A stretch of DNA of 64,000 bases from Dryomyza anilis (GCA_951804985.1 OX638132.1:4197529-4261528); one strand, 5' to 3'; positions 22,893 through 34,789 are shown, counted from the stretch's first letter. Notes: generated by a model from the sequence alone, not told the origin. Made by a program: numbers and translations.

Positions 22893-24010
22893 CCCATTTT
22901 TTAAGATGGCCGGTTATTTGTTTGTTTCGTTTTTTGCTTTTATTTTTATTTATGTTTTAGCATTTTGTGTTTTTCCCGTTTGTTTTTGGTATTGATTTTT
23001 CCTTTTTTTATTTTTTTTTTGTTGTGTTTGTTTTGCTTTTTTTTTTTTTTGAGATTGAATTTTTGTTTTATCTTTTGCTTTTTTTTGCTTGTGTTTTTTT
23101 CTTTTTTAGATTTTGGTTTTAGAGTTTTGTATTTTTACGTTTTTGGTTTTGAGTTTCGTGTTTTACTATTTTTTTTTTCTTTTTTTTTGTGTTTTCAATT
23201 TCGTTTTTCTGTTTTCACTTTTGTTCTTGTGAGTTTGCTTTTGAGCTTGTTCTTGTCTTTTTGCTTATTTTTTTGTTGTTAACTTTTTGCTTTTGTTTTT
23301 TTTTGTGTTTTTCTGTCTTTTGCAGTTTTTTTTTTATTTTTAACCCAATTATTAAGATGGCTGTTCATTTTGTTTGTTTCGTTTTTTGCTTTTATTTTTA
23401 TTTATGTTTTATCATTTTGTATTTTCCCGCTTGTTTTTGCTATTTTTTTGGTATTGATTTTTCTATTTTTGATTTTTTTTTGTTTCTGTTTTGCTTTTTT
23501 TTGAGATTGAATTTTTGGTTTTTGAGTTTTGTATTTTTACGTTTTTGGTTTTGTTTTTGAGTTTTCGTGTTTTACTATTTTTTTTTGTATTTTTCTTTTG
23601 TTTTTCTGTTTTCACTTTTGTTCTTGTGAGTTTGCTTTTGTGCTTGTTTTTGTCTTTTTGCTTATTTTTTTGTTGTTTACTTTTTGCTTTTGTATTTTTT
23701 TTTGTGTTTTTCTGTCTTTTGCAGTTGTTTTGTGTTTTTGCTGTTGTTCTTGTGTTTTTGCTTTAGACCTTGTTCTTGTGTTATTGCTTTTGTATTTTTT
23801 TGTGTTTTTGATTTTGTGTTTCGGTTTTGTTTTCGTGTGTTTGATTTTGATCCTGTGTTTTTGCCTTCTTTTAGTTTTTGCTTTTGTTTTTGTGTTTTTT
23901 GCATTTCTCTTTGTGTTTTTTTTTCGTTGATTTTGTTGTTGTTTGTGTTTTTGCTTTTATTTTTGTATGTTTTTTGCTTTTGTTTTGTGTTTTTGTAATT
24001 TTTTTTTTTG
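22893..24010. repeat. T-rich low-complexity block with internal ~440-bp duplication
   Basis: More than 1 kb of TTTTTG, TTTTGC and TTTTC words with very few A on the plus strand. Two parts are recognisably duplicated: the region from AACCCATTTTTTAAGATGGC (about 22892) and that from AACCCAATTATTAAGATGGC (about 23341). Both continue through GTTTGTTTCGTTTTTTGC and CATTTTGT.TTTTCCCG. Open frames of 90-130 codons are Phe/Leu/Cys runs and not genes. Confidence 0.85.
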
Positions 24011-24029
24011 TATTGAATTTATTTTCATA

Positions 24030-24235
24030 GCTGTGCAAGTGCCGAATTATGTCGTACTGAAAGTTTAGCTTGTATGGGAGGTTTTACGCCTCTTAGTCCA
24101 ATCCCGTCTACAGCCTAGTCACCCTCCGGACTCTATAGAATGTTGGTGCAAAATTCAGTCAAATCGAATCTGCGGTTTAGACGTGATGCTACAACAAACA
24201 GCCTGACAGACGGACAAAGAGTAATATATAGATAT
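24030..24235 (+). mobile_element. Dispersed-repeat fragment of uncertain class
   Basis: It contains GTATGGGAGGTTTTACGCCTC, TTAGTCCAATCCCGTCTAC, GGTGCAAAATTCAGTCAAATC and GGTTTAGACGTGATG. It ends in a GACAGACGGACAAAGAGTAA tail followed by ATATATAGATAT. Strings of this type recur near the 3' ends of interspersed repeats in many dipteran genomes. The exact family could not be named from memory. Confidence 0.4.
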
Positions 24236-25689
24236 TAAAATCTTCTATTGCATTATGGCAAAGAATACTTCCTTATTTAATAAACAATAGCACATAATAA
24301 ACTTGTACAAAAACATTCACCATGTGTTTCTTCCCAAACAATAAATGTTATTGCTTTCTTCGTATCGTTATTTCGTTCTTCGATCACCTGTGTAGCGATA
24401 AATCGAACACCACAACAAACGCATGTCTTTTGCTGAGTACACTTAATTCCTTTTGTAAGTGTAATAACAAACATAGGCGAATCCAACAACACAGCATCGA
24501 AAATCGTGTTCGAATTGTTCGCAGAAATACAACAAAATAATTTGTGGGTGTTGTTGGACAACAAGATGTTTCTGTAGGAGGCGAAATGGCTGAGACCTCA
24601 GTTTTATACAATTATATCAATAAGTTTCATATATCCTACAAGTAGGATATTTTTATATAAACAAATTAAGAAAATGTTTATATGATATGAGAAATGTTAG
24701 AACTTTCTGCTATGTACATCGGGCATGTACTGAAATCCACCGAAATACAAATAATTCACAACATAACTCATATTGAAATCGTTTCACAAAACCTTAACTT
24801 GAATTCTATTGAAATATAGATCGGAAGTTGGAACATGTCACTATTATACAATTTTAGAATGAATCAAATATGTAATTAGTCCCTTTCATTTATATATATT
24901 TTCATTTATTTTCTCTAAATTTAGTTGATCAGATCTTATTTAACTGGTGTGCTTTAATTTGACAGTAGCGGTGACGACGACGACCTTCAGTTGTCAAATA
25001 AAATAAATTATCAAGAATAATAAGTATAGAAATTAAAACAATGCGCAACATGACAAATCAAAGCATTTAATTAGATGATGACGAAGAAGATGCAAAAATT
25101 TACGTGGCAACGAACGGAGCAAGCGGAGCAGCCGTCACGTCACGTGAACTTTTTGGCATTTCTAAAATTATATTCAAAATTAATTTAATGAAATTTAAAT
25201 TTTGTATTAATATAATTTGGCACACATAAAACAGATCAAATACAATGTATAGAATTATTATATATTTTGAAAATTTAATTTGCGCCAAATTTTAATATTG
25301 AATTTATTTAAAAATTAAAAGTGCATAATATAAAGAATATTCGTCATCAATCAAATGAAAACATCAACGTCAAATCATAACGCTCAAAAAATAATAAAAA
25401 TATGATTTAATTTTTTTTTTTAAGTGACAAGTTTAAGATTTGGGCGCTTTTAAATATCAGTGGAAATTTATATTTCATAAATGCCAATAAAATGTAGATT
25501 TTATATTAGCAGCATCGTTTTACTTTGACAGCAGCTGACATGAATTTATTGATTAAAGGAAATGAGAAAATGGGAACATCCAAAGAAAACTGTATCTGTA
25601 GGGAGAAGACAGACAGAAGGACCGAGTGTTTTTATAGAACATTGGAATCTCACACGACTGCATATATTTTATCAAATTTTGAAATTAGA
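24236..25689. other. Unique AT-rich DNA, no gene seen
   Basis: Overlapping 72-95-codon frames on both strands at 24277-24611 carry no recognisable domain. 24960-25140 is slightly GC-richer. No repeats recognised. Confidence 0.5.
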
Positions 25690-25895
25690 CAGTACATTTA
25701 TGTCTTTGTTTCAAAAAACTGTCTTCAACATTTTGTAAATTTTTAAAAACATTTGTATTTATTTTAGGTAATTTTACTACACCATGTATTAAAAATTTGT
25801 TCTCTACATATTGTTGTTTTATTTTTTGCTTGTATTTTAATTATTATAAATTCGTGTGGCTCCACGACGAACGTATTACGGAAGGTTGTTCGTCG
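25690..25895 (+). repeat. ACTACAT-rich dispersed repeat, plus copy
   Basis: Same motif order as 15495-15745: ACATTTATGTCTTTGTTTCA, ACATTTGTATTTATTTT, TTTTACTACACCATG, TTCTCTACATATTG, TTCGTGTGG and ACGAACGTATTACGGAAGG. The last segment is followed by GTTCGTCGTGG, an inverted echo of CCACGACGAAC just before it. Confidence 0.55.
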
Positions 25896-26438
25896 TGGCA
25901 GGTATAAACGAATTTTTAGGTTTTGCTTTACGCATAAAATTTGAACTGCAATTCAATTTGAACTATTGAACCAAGTGTTTAGTTTTAATATTGATAGTTT
26001 TTATTAATAGTACTACAAAATTTAAAATTACAAAAATATTTAAAATAAATTCAATGTAAAAATACAAAATATTGAAATAAAAAACTGTCAAATAACAATG
26101 TCAAATTATAGCTGTCAAACTGGTTTGGCATTGCAGCTTTTTTGAAGGGTCAAAATAAATATTTAAAAAATATATAAATTTATATACATTGTTGTACATA
26201 TGCATATTTTTTATTAAACGCATTGTACTCTTAATACAAGGCAGGATGGCTTCATTAATAATAATAAATGTTTATTAATTTTTATTTTTGAACAACGTTT
26301 TTATGCGTCAACATTTTTGTTTACACTGAGTATTGATTGCTGTAAATTACCTTTAATTATGATAGGTTTTAAGTAATGACATAAAAACGAAAAATTGAAA
26401 ATAATAAAATTAATTTAAAAAAAAAAATAGTCAATTAA
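25896..26438. other. AT-rich DNA, nothing recognised
   Basis: No gene or repeat supported. Confidence 0.5.
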
Positions 26439-26606
26439 AAACTGTTGGAAACAACAAAAAATAAATATAAACGAAAATACAGTACGCCAGAAAAGCTATT
26501 ACAAAAGCCGGAAATCATACCGCATGAAGTGCGGAAACTCGACGATTACTTGGTTTTGCAGCATTCGAAGAAAATGGCGACCACCGTCAAATCACGAGTG
26601 GACTAG
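26439..26606 (+). pseudogene. Protein-like 55-codon open segment, unidentified
   Basis: An open stretch from just after a TAA (26436) to a TAG (26604) reads like real protein rather than AT noise. It is charged and balanced (for example STPEKLLQKPEIIPHEV and KLDDYLVLQHSKKM), and GC content rises locally over 26480-26625. There is no in-frame ATG near the start. Convincing splice signals are not obvious, though an AG occurs at 26481-26482. It could be a decayed transposon or gene fragment. I do not recognise the family. Confidence 0.2.
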
Positions 26607-26830
26607 AAGAGGTTGTCGTACATGTTCATTGATAGCATTTAGCAATTTGTCTGATTTTGTTTGGGTTCAAAAATAAAATAAACTCAAAAAGAGTGAAGAA
26701 AATTTAAAAGACCCAGTTGGAAAATATTTCAACTGTAAAATTTCAAGAATACAAAAGGTCGATAAAATTGTAATACAGAATAAAGCTATAAATTAATAAA
26801 AAAAATGTTCAATTCGGTAGGTACAAAGTG

Positions 26831-28066
26831 AAGGGTTTTTCAATAAGAGCGCTACAAAAGTACGGTTTTGAATATCAATGAAATTCTTTATTCCTGTAAA
26901 AGTACGTTCGATGCCATTATGTATGGAACTCGATTTCTTTTGCATGGCCACCACGGGCACGCTTGCAGAAGTCCAGACGCTGAACCCAATTTTCGACGGT
27001 TTTCAAGCATAAATCGGCCGATTTTTGCACGTTCGATATTCGTACGAAGTTCATCAATCGTCGCTGACTTGTTGGCATAGAGCATAGACTTGACGTAGCC
27101 CCACAGGAAATAGTCTAACGGCGTCAAATCGCACGACCCAGGCGGCTAATCGACTGGACCATTTCGTGAGATAACACGTTCTCCAAACTTGATTTCCAAT
27201 AAATTGATTGTGGCATTCGCAGTGTGGCTTGTGGCGCCTTCCTATTGGTACCACATGTCCTCCAAGTCCATATCATCCAATTGGAGCCAAAAATATTCGG
27301 TTATCATTGAACGGTAGCGATTCCCATTCACAGTAACGTGCCGGTCTTGGTCATCACGGAAGAAGTACGGCCCGGCGGCGGCCCATAAACCGCACCAAAC
27401 CGTAATTTTTTTCGGGTTGCAATGATGACTCATGGAGTACGTGTGGATTGCTGTCTGACCAATAACGCATATTTTGTTTATTGACGAAGCCATTTAGCCA
27501 GAAATGAGCCTCATCGCTGAAGATGATTTTTCGATGAAAATCCGAATCATTTTCAAGTTGTTCCTCAGCCCAATTCACGAGCATACGACGCTTCTGGTGG
27601 TCAAGCGCCTTCAGTTCTTGGGTCTATTTGATTTTGTAAGGATGTAGGCCAAGATATTTTCGCAAAATTCGCCACAAGGACGTCACAGAGATGTCCAACG
27701 CTTGAGAACGCTTTGGGCTTTCTTCAACTGAGCCTCAGCGGCAGCAATATTCTCGACACAACGGGCACTTCTTTGTCTCACTGGCACGGGAACATTTTGT
27801 ACTGTGCCTGTGGATTCAAATTTTTCCACTAGACGCTCAATTGTTGATCTGCTAGGACGATTATGACAACCATACATTGGACGTGGCGCTCTTAACGTTG
27901 AGGCCACTGACTCCGAATTTCGATAGTAAATTTTAATAATTTCGACTCGTTGTTGACTCGTATATCTTTCCATCGTGAAATGGCAAACCTTACTGAAGAG
28001 AAATGTCAATAGAGCGGCAATAAATATGGCGTAGTTTGCTGTCCCCGTCGCTCTACTTTGTAGCGT
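26831..28066 (-). mobile_element. Mariner-type transposon, degenerate, 3' TIR eroded
   Basis: The left end AAGGGTTTTTCAATAAGAGC starts the same terminal repeat seen at 36.86 and 52.40 kb. The right side ends GTCGCTCTACTTTGTAGCGTC, where the outermost ~15 bp of the TIR (ending AACCCTT in the 52.9-kb copy) are lost. The element encodes a broken transposase on the minus strand. Among the three copies here it is the only one spanning the whole coding region. Confidence 0.85.
26917..27973 (-). pseudogene. Mariner-type transposase pseudogene
   Basis: The frame begins MERYTSQQRVEIIKIYYRN (ATG at 27973-27971), with a helix-turn-helix region including NRPSRSTIERLVEKF. It is then broken by frameshifts near 27720 and 27410 and again near the C-terminus. 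IIFSDEAHFWLNGFVN contains the likely first catalytic Asp. Two in-frame TAG stops follow, at 27242-27244 and 27146-27148. At the expected second Asp the sequence reads EGATSH, usually DGATxH in this family. The third Asp is in SCDLTPLDYFLWGY, about 36 residues further. A C-terminal FHT plus TAA ends it at 26917. The cut-and-paste enzyme is inactive here. Confidence 0.85.
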
Positions 28067-28079
28067 CTTTAATTTACCA

Positions 28080-28385
28080 GTAGAAGTTAGTGTTAAATGA
28101 GGTATTTGAACATAAGTTCACAATCGACCGATTCACAATTTACCGATCATACCCATTTTGAATACCAGATAACGTAAGAAGATAAGTAATCTTATTTTGG
28201 AGTTGTCATCGAGCCTTCTAGTTTTCCCGTAATCGTGATTTCAACAGACAAAGACAGACAAACTTCGCTAAAACGACTTAGGTAACCCTGATAAAGAATA
28301 TACTTTTTCCTTACCGGAGATACTCCTTAAAAGTGTTACAAACGGATGACATTATTCAATTTTTTTAAAGGGTATAAAAAGTAAA
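28080..28385 (-). mobile_element. DINE-1-like copy, diverged, minus strand
   Basis: On the minus strand it reads AAAAAGGGT-like 5' sequence, GTTTGTAACACTTTTAAGG, then a tail of the core (TTTAGCGAAGTTTGTCTGTC), AATCACGATTACGGGAAAAC, CTAGAAGG and TATTCAAAATGGGTATGATCGG. It lies only ~15 bp from the mariner-type element. The 3' hairpin end is missing. Confidence 0.7.
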
Positions 28386-29959
28386 GTGAAAATGCGATAA
28401 GACGTCCTAAAGTAAGATTTTTAAGAAAAACACTCGTAACCTGTTTTATTTCATTGTTATCTGGAATAAGTACAACCAAACGATCATGTATTAAAACGAA
28501 TACGAGTTATGTACTTAAAAGAAAAATGTAGCAGTAAAACATTTGTATTTATTTCACTTTATTTTAAGAAAAAATGTATTTAAAAATATGATATCACAAT
28601 ATAAAAAAGATGGACATTGATGAACATAAGAGATGGACCTAATGAAAATTTATCATAATATGTTGGACATTTATTGTAATGCAATGGACATAAAACAATC
28701 TTTTTCGAAAAATAATTAAATACAGAATGTATTGAAAATAAAGGCATTATGTAGTTTTTTTAATTGTTTTTAATACAGTACTTTTTTGGGATGTAGAAAA
28801 TGAATAGAAATGATTTGAAATGCATTGCATCTATCATTATTCTATAGGGTTATATACGAAATGAGCAAAAAAACATGGTATGTAGTAGTAGTTTTACCGA
28901 AGTAACTGTGAAAACGATTAAAATTGCAATTGAGTGAGAAATTTCAATGCAGTAGATAAGGACACTAAACTAAAGGAGCACTTTAAATAAAGTGAATCAA
29001 TGTTGAGGTTGGGTGAGTGAGTATCTTCTAGTATATATATATAGTAGGACTTTGTAGTAGTACTTTGAGCAAATGATGGTGGGAAAATTCCAAATAAAAA
29101 AAAAATGCGGTATGCGATAAATGTGATTTTGTTCAAATGTTTAACACAAAGGACAACGTGTCCGAATGAAATGGTGGTATGAAATAACTCAAAAGATTTC
29201 GGTGATTAAGTTTAGGAAATGTACAAAAGAAGCGAAAGTATAACCATAAAATGAGGGTACAAGACGTAGACGTAGAGTTGAAGAAATATTTCGAATGTAA
29301 GTTAATGAATGTATATAGTGCTGTGGTTAGACGATTATTGTGGTAAAAGTTATTTTCGTAATGTCTGTGTGATTCATTGAGGTTTTGTTTAGTTTAGTAT
29401 AAATAGTTTATTTCAAGCACTTGTTCAAATTTTAAATAATCTTATTTTATGTGCAACAATGAAAAGTTTAAAAAAAGTTTATAGATTTTCGGTCATATAT
29501 TTCTTTCTAAAGCAACTATATTTCTTGAAGTTATGTTCTAGTTGCTATGTCTTTACACGTCATATTATTGTACAATGTCATATTCGACAAATCCTTTTAT
29601 TATTCTAACTTAGCCTTATTTGACCTAATTCTCGACCATCCGCAAATAATTCACACACTCTCTCACTCATTCACATGCAATTAGCTAATCCCACTGATGT
29701 TGTCGTTATTACTGTTGTCGACACTCTTGTTATTGTATTTTATAATCCCTCAAAATATACGCATCAAAACACCTCACATGAGATGTCAGCTGTTCTGTGA
29801 CAAGGAGCTTATTAAAGAAGCTTTTTAGGAATAAAATATAAAATACCACAAAGCAAATACTATTATTTATTTCTATAAAATGCAATAACAGAATGTCGAC
29901 ATTATTTCTATATATTATTTATGCAACATGTTTAAAAAATGTTCTTCGGTATATATAAG
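28386..29959. other. AT-rich DNA, no gene; possible repeat remnant at 28690-28810
   Basis: 28500-28580 and 28690-28810 contain ACATTTGTATTTATTT and, on the minus strand, TTTTCTACATCCC and ACTACATAATG, weak matches to the ACTACAT-rich family. The rest shows nothing. A short TATATATA run lies near 29033. Confidence 0.4.
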
Positions 29960-30245
29960 GTATATAGACAAAAGTGGACTGATCACAGGACACAATAGAC
30001 CGATCACACCCATTTTCAATATCATTTAGCATATGTATACAATTAATCTAACTTCTGCGTTTTGTTGGTCTAGCTCTATTTGTTTACCTTAAATCGTGAT
30101 TTCAACCGATAGACAGACGCACATCGCATAATCGTCTATGAAAGTAATGCTGATCAATATTATATACCGGCCTTGATTTCTTCTGAGTGTTAGATAGGGA
30201 CGACGAAAGATGACTTATACATCCTACTCTTTCACTTTAAATGTC
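29960..30245 (-). mobile_element. DINE-1-like copy, diverged, minus strand
   Basis: The minus strand reads AGTGAAAGAGTAGGATG, CTAACACTCAGAAG, GGTATATAATATTGATCAGC, TGTGCGTCTGTCTATCGG, TTGAAATCACGATTTAAGG and ATTGAAAATGGGTGTGATCGG. This is the family order from 5' block through the core to the post-microsatellite segment. The 3' end is absent. Confidence 0.7.
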
Positions 30246-30384
30246 TGCTATTGAATCTAATATCAAACAAAGTATCTTTAATGATAACTTTCGCATGTTT
30301 TCAGCAAACATGTAGCAACCTAAGTAAGTCGTTACTTAGGTTGCTAAGAAGAAGAACACAGTGCAATAAAAAAAATAATACGAT
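30246..30384. other. Short unique spacer
   Basis: It contains a small inverted repeat, AGCAACCTAAGTAAGTCG followed closely by TACTTAGGTTGCT. Nothing else. Confidence 0.4.
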
Positions 30385-30540
30385 TTAATCCCAGTAGATA
30401 TTTACCATATTGGAGCTGACGGGTTGTGACAAGAAAAGAGTAGTACCGGATTAAATAAATATTCTAGTAGAAATTTCTTATTTTCTTGTCATAACCCGAT
30501 CAGTTAGAAGGTCATGCCTATGCCTACCATAATAGGGAAA
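30385..30540. mobile_element. Foldback fragment with CTAGTAGAAATTT motif
   Basis: The arms GAGCTGACGGGTTGTGACAA (from about 30414) and TTGTCATAACCCGATCAGTT (from about 30485) are inverted copies. CTAGTAGAAATTTCTT at about 30462 matches the TIR of the 37.18-kb element, as does a CCATAATAGGGAAAT motif at its end. Probably a decayed relative of that family. Class unknown. Confidence 0.45.
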
Positions 30541-30546
30541 TACCTA

Positions 30547-30865
30547 CATAGAAAAAAATATTCGACGTAAATATAGCAACCGTTATTAACTGCATTCATT
30601 TATCAATCCAGCAATGAAATTCACTAATTTAATGAAAACATTTGCTCATTATTTGTACGTCAATGCAGCAAATATAATTGCTGAAACTCCGCCACCTAAT
30701 TAATTTGCTGCATTGACGTACAAATATTCATATTAGCAAACGGAATTGCTGATTTAACGAAGAATAGCAAATGTTTTCATTAAATTAGTGAATTTCATTG
30801 CTAAATTGATTAATTAATGCAATTAATATCGGTTGCTATATTTACGTCGATTATTTTGTTCTGTC
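30547..30865. mobile_element. MITE-B, near-complete palindrome with TA duplication
   Basis: It begins CATAGAAAAAAATATTCGAC and ends GATTATTTTGTTCTGTC, flanked by TA on both sides. Inverted arms of about 84 bp (30563-30646 and 30766-30849) start CGACGTAAATATAGCAACC. An inner inverted pair TTTGTACGTCAATGCAGCAAAT lies at about 30653-30674 and 30702-30723. The transcript or single strand could fold almost end to end, apart from about 40 bp without a partner (about 30726-30765). Non-coding. Confidence 0.8.
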
Positions 30866-30868
30866 TAC

Positions 30869-32889
30869 TACTAGAGTGAGTCACAAGGACACGAATTCTT
30901 ACATCTTTTGGGTCTCCGAGAGCCCATTTATCGAAAATAATGACATGTTTAATAAGTTCATGAGCAGATTCCTACCGAAAGAGGGTTATGATTTCTATTA
31001 ACGTTATGATTTTGTCTGAGGACTACAATTTACTTTTAATTATTAATGCTAACATAATATGAAAGATTTCTAAAACGTTTGTTATATATGAAAACATGAA
31101 TAAAATACGCTTAAATAATGTCGATCGAAAGGCAGAGTGTGGTCAAAGTAAAAAAGAAACGTCTCTTCAGGTGTCTTTTAAATAACATATTTTATTAATT
31201 AAAAAAAAAGTCATCATTAGCTACATATAACTTAAAATTGTGACTAGCCCAGACACGGTGGCGCTAAAACGGTCATTGAATTCCGAGATCAACCTTCCCG
31301 AATTATCCAAAAATGTTTGCCAAACCATCAGTTGGATAATAAACTTGAATATTTGTTGCACTGTGTTATTATCAAGTATGCACCAAACCAAAAATAAAAC
31401 GAAACAATTCCAAACACTAATACTTTCGAATCTTACAATCTTAATAACATTTCATCACCGAATAACCAACCACCCATCTACAACATTTAAGAACTTTTAC
31501 GATGTGTTTGTTGCGGCGTATTTATACCGCAATTTTCACTTGTTTCCTACACCCAGAAAATCGTTTCTTTATATTAAGAAAAATAGAGTTCGAAATGCGT
31601 ACAGAAAAAATGTTCCTTATTAAAAGAAAATTTTTATTTATTTCAGGAAACTTTTTCTTTATTTCAAAGAATTATTTTTCTTATTTTTAAAGAAATAATG
31701 TTTGTAAAAAATGTAAAATTGAACTTGATACTATTTCATGTCAATTTTTGAACCATTTTTTAAATTTTTTTTTTCCTAGTCACAGCGCGGCTAATTACAA
31801 GACCAACATGATCAAAATAGGTTAAATTTCTACTAGGGAATATTAGTAGCTCTCATTTTCTGAGTGCATTTTGTTCACACACATCAACACCTTCATCATC
31901 AGTAGTTTTAATGAAGTTGTCGTCGCTACGCCAATGTTCACATGTTGTAGTAGCTACAACTAACTCTACTACTCCACCCACCACCTGGACCTCCTTCAGC
32001 CTACGATATTTCCTTCCGAGACGCCCGACTGTACCTCGTGTTTGATGAAGTTTTTGCGCAATTCCTTATTTGCCACGTGTTAAGTTTTCACTTGGTTGCC
32101 ACCAAAGTAGTTCTCTCCCCCAACTTTATCTTAATCCTGCGAAGCTATTTTCAAGTAGCTAATCCTTTGCCTAAAGTTCTTGTAGTACTCTTCAGTAGCT
32201 GTTGTTGTTGATTTTGTTTCATATCCTTACATCTTAGTGTGTTGTTGGTTGTTGTAATTGTTATGGTTGCATTTGTTTGTATTTTACATGTGCTTTGCTC
32301 GCGTTGCTCTTATGGGTTTTTGCACTCATTGTCTTTTAACGGAAAACAACCGCGCCGGAAACGGAAATGTAAATGAAAACGGTATTTAGTGGTTTGTCTC
32401 AGCAGCATATGGTAGTTGCTACTTTTAGTTCCAAGGTTGTTTTGCGGTATTCAAATCAAAGCGGCGCAAATGAAAATGTGGAAATGGCTAATAAAGCTTG
32501 AGGTGCATATTTGGCTTGAAGCCGCAGTCAAAGGATTTTTGCTAAAATGTGGCTTCTTCTGCAATGCTTGCTAAGTAATTTTCAAAACAGTAATAAGTAT
32601 GCGGAATTTAGAAATAGCAACATTTTGAGAGTTGGCGAATGAAGTTAGTACGAATTTTGCATATTATAGTCGGTCTGTGTAGAAATAAAAAAATAGACTC
32701 GATTGCCGTTTAAAGTGGTCCAGAGATTACCAGGTATTACGTATCCTATATGTAACTGCAGGGAAAGAAAAAAATCGTTCCTCACAAACGAAGAATTAGA
32801 CACAATAACTTCGTTTGTGGATTTCTTTTGCGGGTAAAAAAATTGTTTGTACCATATGAGTTTTTCGTACACTTTTTTAGGTAAAAACA
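30869..32889. other. Unique DNA, no gene seen
   Basis: A 127-codon plus frame (31240-31623) has no recognisable domain. At 31547-31690 AAGAAA/TTTCTTTATTTC palindromes recur after a TACACCCAGAAAATC start, and TTTCTACTAGGGA at about 31827 is an isolated end of the CCCTAGTAGAA family. 31860-32640 is GC-richer unique DNA. Confidence 0.45.
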
Positions 32890-33140
32890 GTAAAATAAAA
32901 AAATATAAATTTTTATTTTATTTTTTTATTATATTTTTTATTTTTAATTCATTTTTTATATTAAATTTTTTTTAATTCATTTATTTATTAATTTTAATTT
33001 TTTTATATTATTTTTAAATTTTAAAATTTTTTTTTTAATATTTTTTTTTTTAAATTTTATTTTAATAATTTTTTTTTATTCATTCTTTTATAAAAAAATT
33101 TTATTAGCTTTTTTTAATATAATTTTTTTTAGTTTTATTT
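32890..33140. repeat. T-rich low-complexity tract
   Basis: About 250 bp of irregular TTTTTATTT/TTTAATTT runs with almost no G or C. No period. Confidence 0.85.
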
Positions 33141-33714
33141 TACATAATTTTGTATCCATTTGTCTTTGTTCGTTCTCAGCTTGGAATACTCTTATGTACC
33201 TCATCAATCCACAACCTGTTTCCACAAACAGCCATGAATATCAAACTTTTATAAAAAATGTTATAGAAAAAAAACCTGAGGATTATATTACGAGCATTCG
33301 TTTCAATGTAACAGTTTTAAATGTTACAGTTTTTATTGCTATAGTTTTAAATGTTACAGTTTGATATAACAGTTTGAGAGTTTTGCTCACTGAATCTTAC
33401 AGTTTGATGTGTATGAATGCAACATTTGCTCCCAGAAGTATACAACATTCTAAGCGAATTTGATTTTTTTAAAGTTTTCCGTTTCTCACAAAAATAATTT
33501 TAATATAAATGTTATATGCATTTGTCGGTAATGTATGTTGACACACATTGAGCGCAAACGAACTTACGTTCAGAATAAATAATTTATTTTTTACAGCAAA
33601 CATGTATATTTTTGTAGCTAGATGTACTATATTTCGATTTTTTAGGCACCACAAGTCGTTAATTGTTTTACCTACCAAACACATTGGACGATAAAGTATA
33701 AATCTCTCTTAGAT
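33141..33714. other. AT-rich DNA with TACAGTTT reiterations
   Basis: Between 33310 and 33400 the motif (A/G)TTACAGTTTTAAATGTT-like recurs about four times. No gene supported. Confidence 0.45.
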
Positions 33715-33905
33715 TTAGTGTAATGTAGGTTATATGTGTACCAAATGTGCGGATCACATGGTCAAAGGTTAAGCGATCACGTCCATATTCAAAAGCAAAC
33801 CGAGTAGGTATACGAGTAATCAAAGTTCTTGGTATCATTGATCTAGGACATCTTGTTTTTCAGAAATCGTTATTTCAACAGCCAGACGGACAAACTACAT
33901 TGGTA
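33715..33905 (-). mobile_element. DINE-1-like fragment, minus strand
   Basis: The minus strand reads GTTTGTCCGTCTGGCTGTTG, AAATAACGATTTCTGAAAA and TTTGAATATGGACGTGATCGC. These correspond to the part of the family just 3' of the microsatellite. Both ends are missing. Confidence 0.6.
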
Positions 33906-34789
33906 AAATTCAATTTAATAAATCATTGCATATTTTTGCTCATAAATTATTTAATGAGATTGCATACTTTTAGATTCTATGCTTAGTTATACAAAAAAAC
34001 AAAGCCTAATTTAGACCAAACATTAATATAAAACACACGAATAGTAACAAGAAGTAAAAAAAAACCTGCTTTTGTTCTAGAAATTCAACAGCAACTGCAA
34101 ATATAAATATATTAAAAATAATGAAAATTAAAACACATTTTCTACGCAGTACATAAAATTATTTGTGCTCTTGCAACACGAAAAAGAAGCAATCAAAATG
34201 TTTACACAACCTTGGAGAACGAACGCGCAATGGCAGTAGTAGATGCAAAACATAAAGAACAACTTTGTCGTATTTTAATAAACTGCACAAGTATTTAAAA
34301 AAAACACACAAACAAAACTGTGTAGCGAAAACTTATGAGAATATATTAAATAATATACGAAATAATAAAATTTTCATTATTTACAAAAGTCAAAATTACA
34401 GTGAAACCTACTGCAACGACACAACTGAACACAACAAAAATATATGTGAGATTATTGCAGCACATAGAATATTTCACTAGTAAGGCTAGTTAGAACTTTA
34501 AGGACAGTCAAAGTTATGCAGAAGAAGGATGGCTGCAGACCGACCGAATGCTGCAATTATTCGAGATGCGACCAGGAATTCACTATAGCAACAGCATTAA
34601 ATTCCGCAGCAACAACCGGTGGTGCATGTTTTCAGTAGGATCAGATTTTAATAAGCCGATTATGGCAAAGAAACTCAAGTGCTTGTAGAGTACGATGCTT
34701 TTATGAGCTAGTGCTATACTGTGTAGTGGCACATTGTGGGTCAACAAGGTTACTAAGTAGAAATAAGAGCAGAAAAATAAACATTAACT
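33906..34789. other. Unique AT-rich DNA, no gene seen
   Basis: No repeat family or gene supported. 34490-34740 is moderately GC-richer. Confidence 0.45.

Noticed and set aside
22965..23998. Several 90-133-codon frames rich in Phe, Leu and Cys resembling membrane proteins
   Set aside because: They are translations of T-rich low-complexity DNA, open in several frames at once.
24277..24611. Overlapping frames with Cys pairs that might suggest a zinc finger
   Set aside because: Cys spacing does not fit a known finger, and frames on both strands overlap without a clear winner.
31240..31623. 127-codon plus frame
   Set aside because: No domain, AT-driven composition at its end (AAGAAA palindromes), no splice or promoter context.
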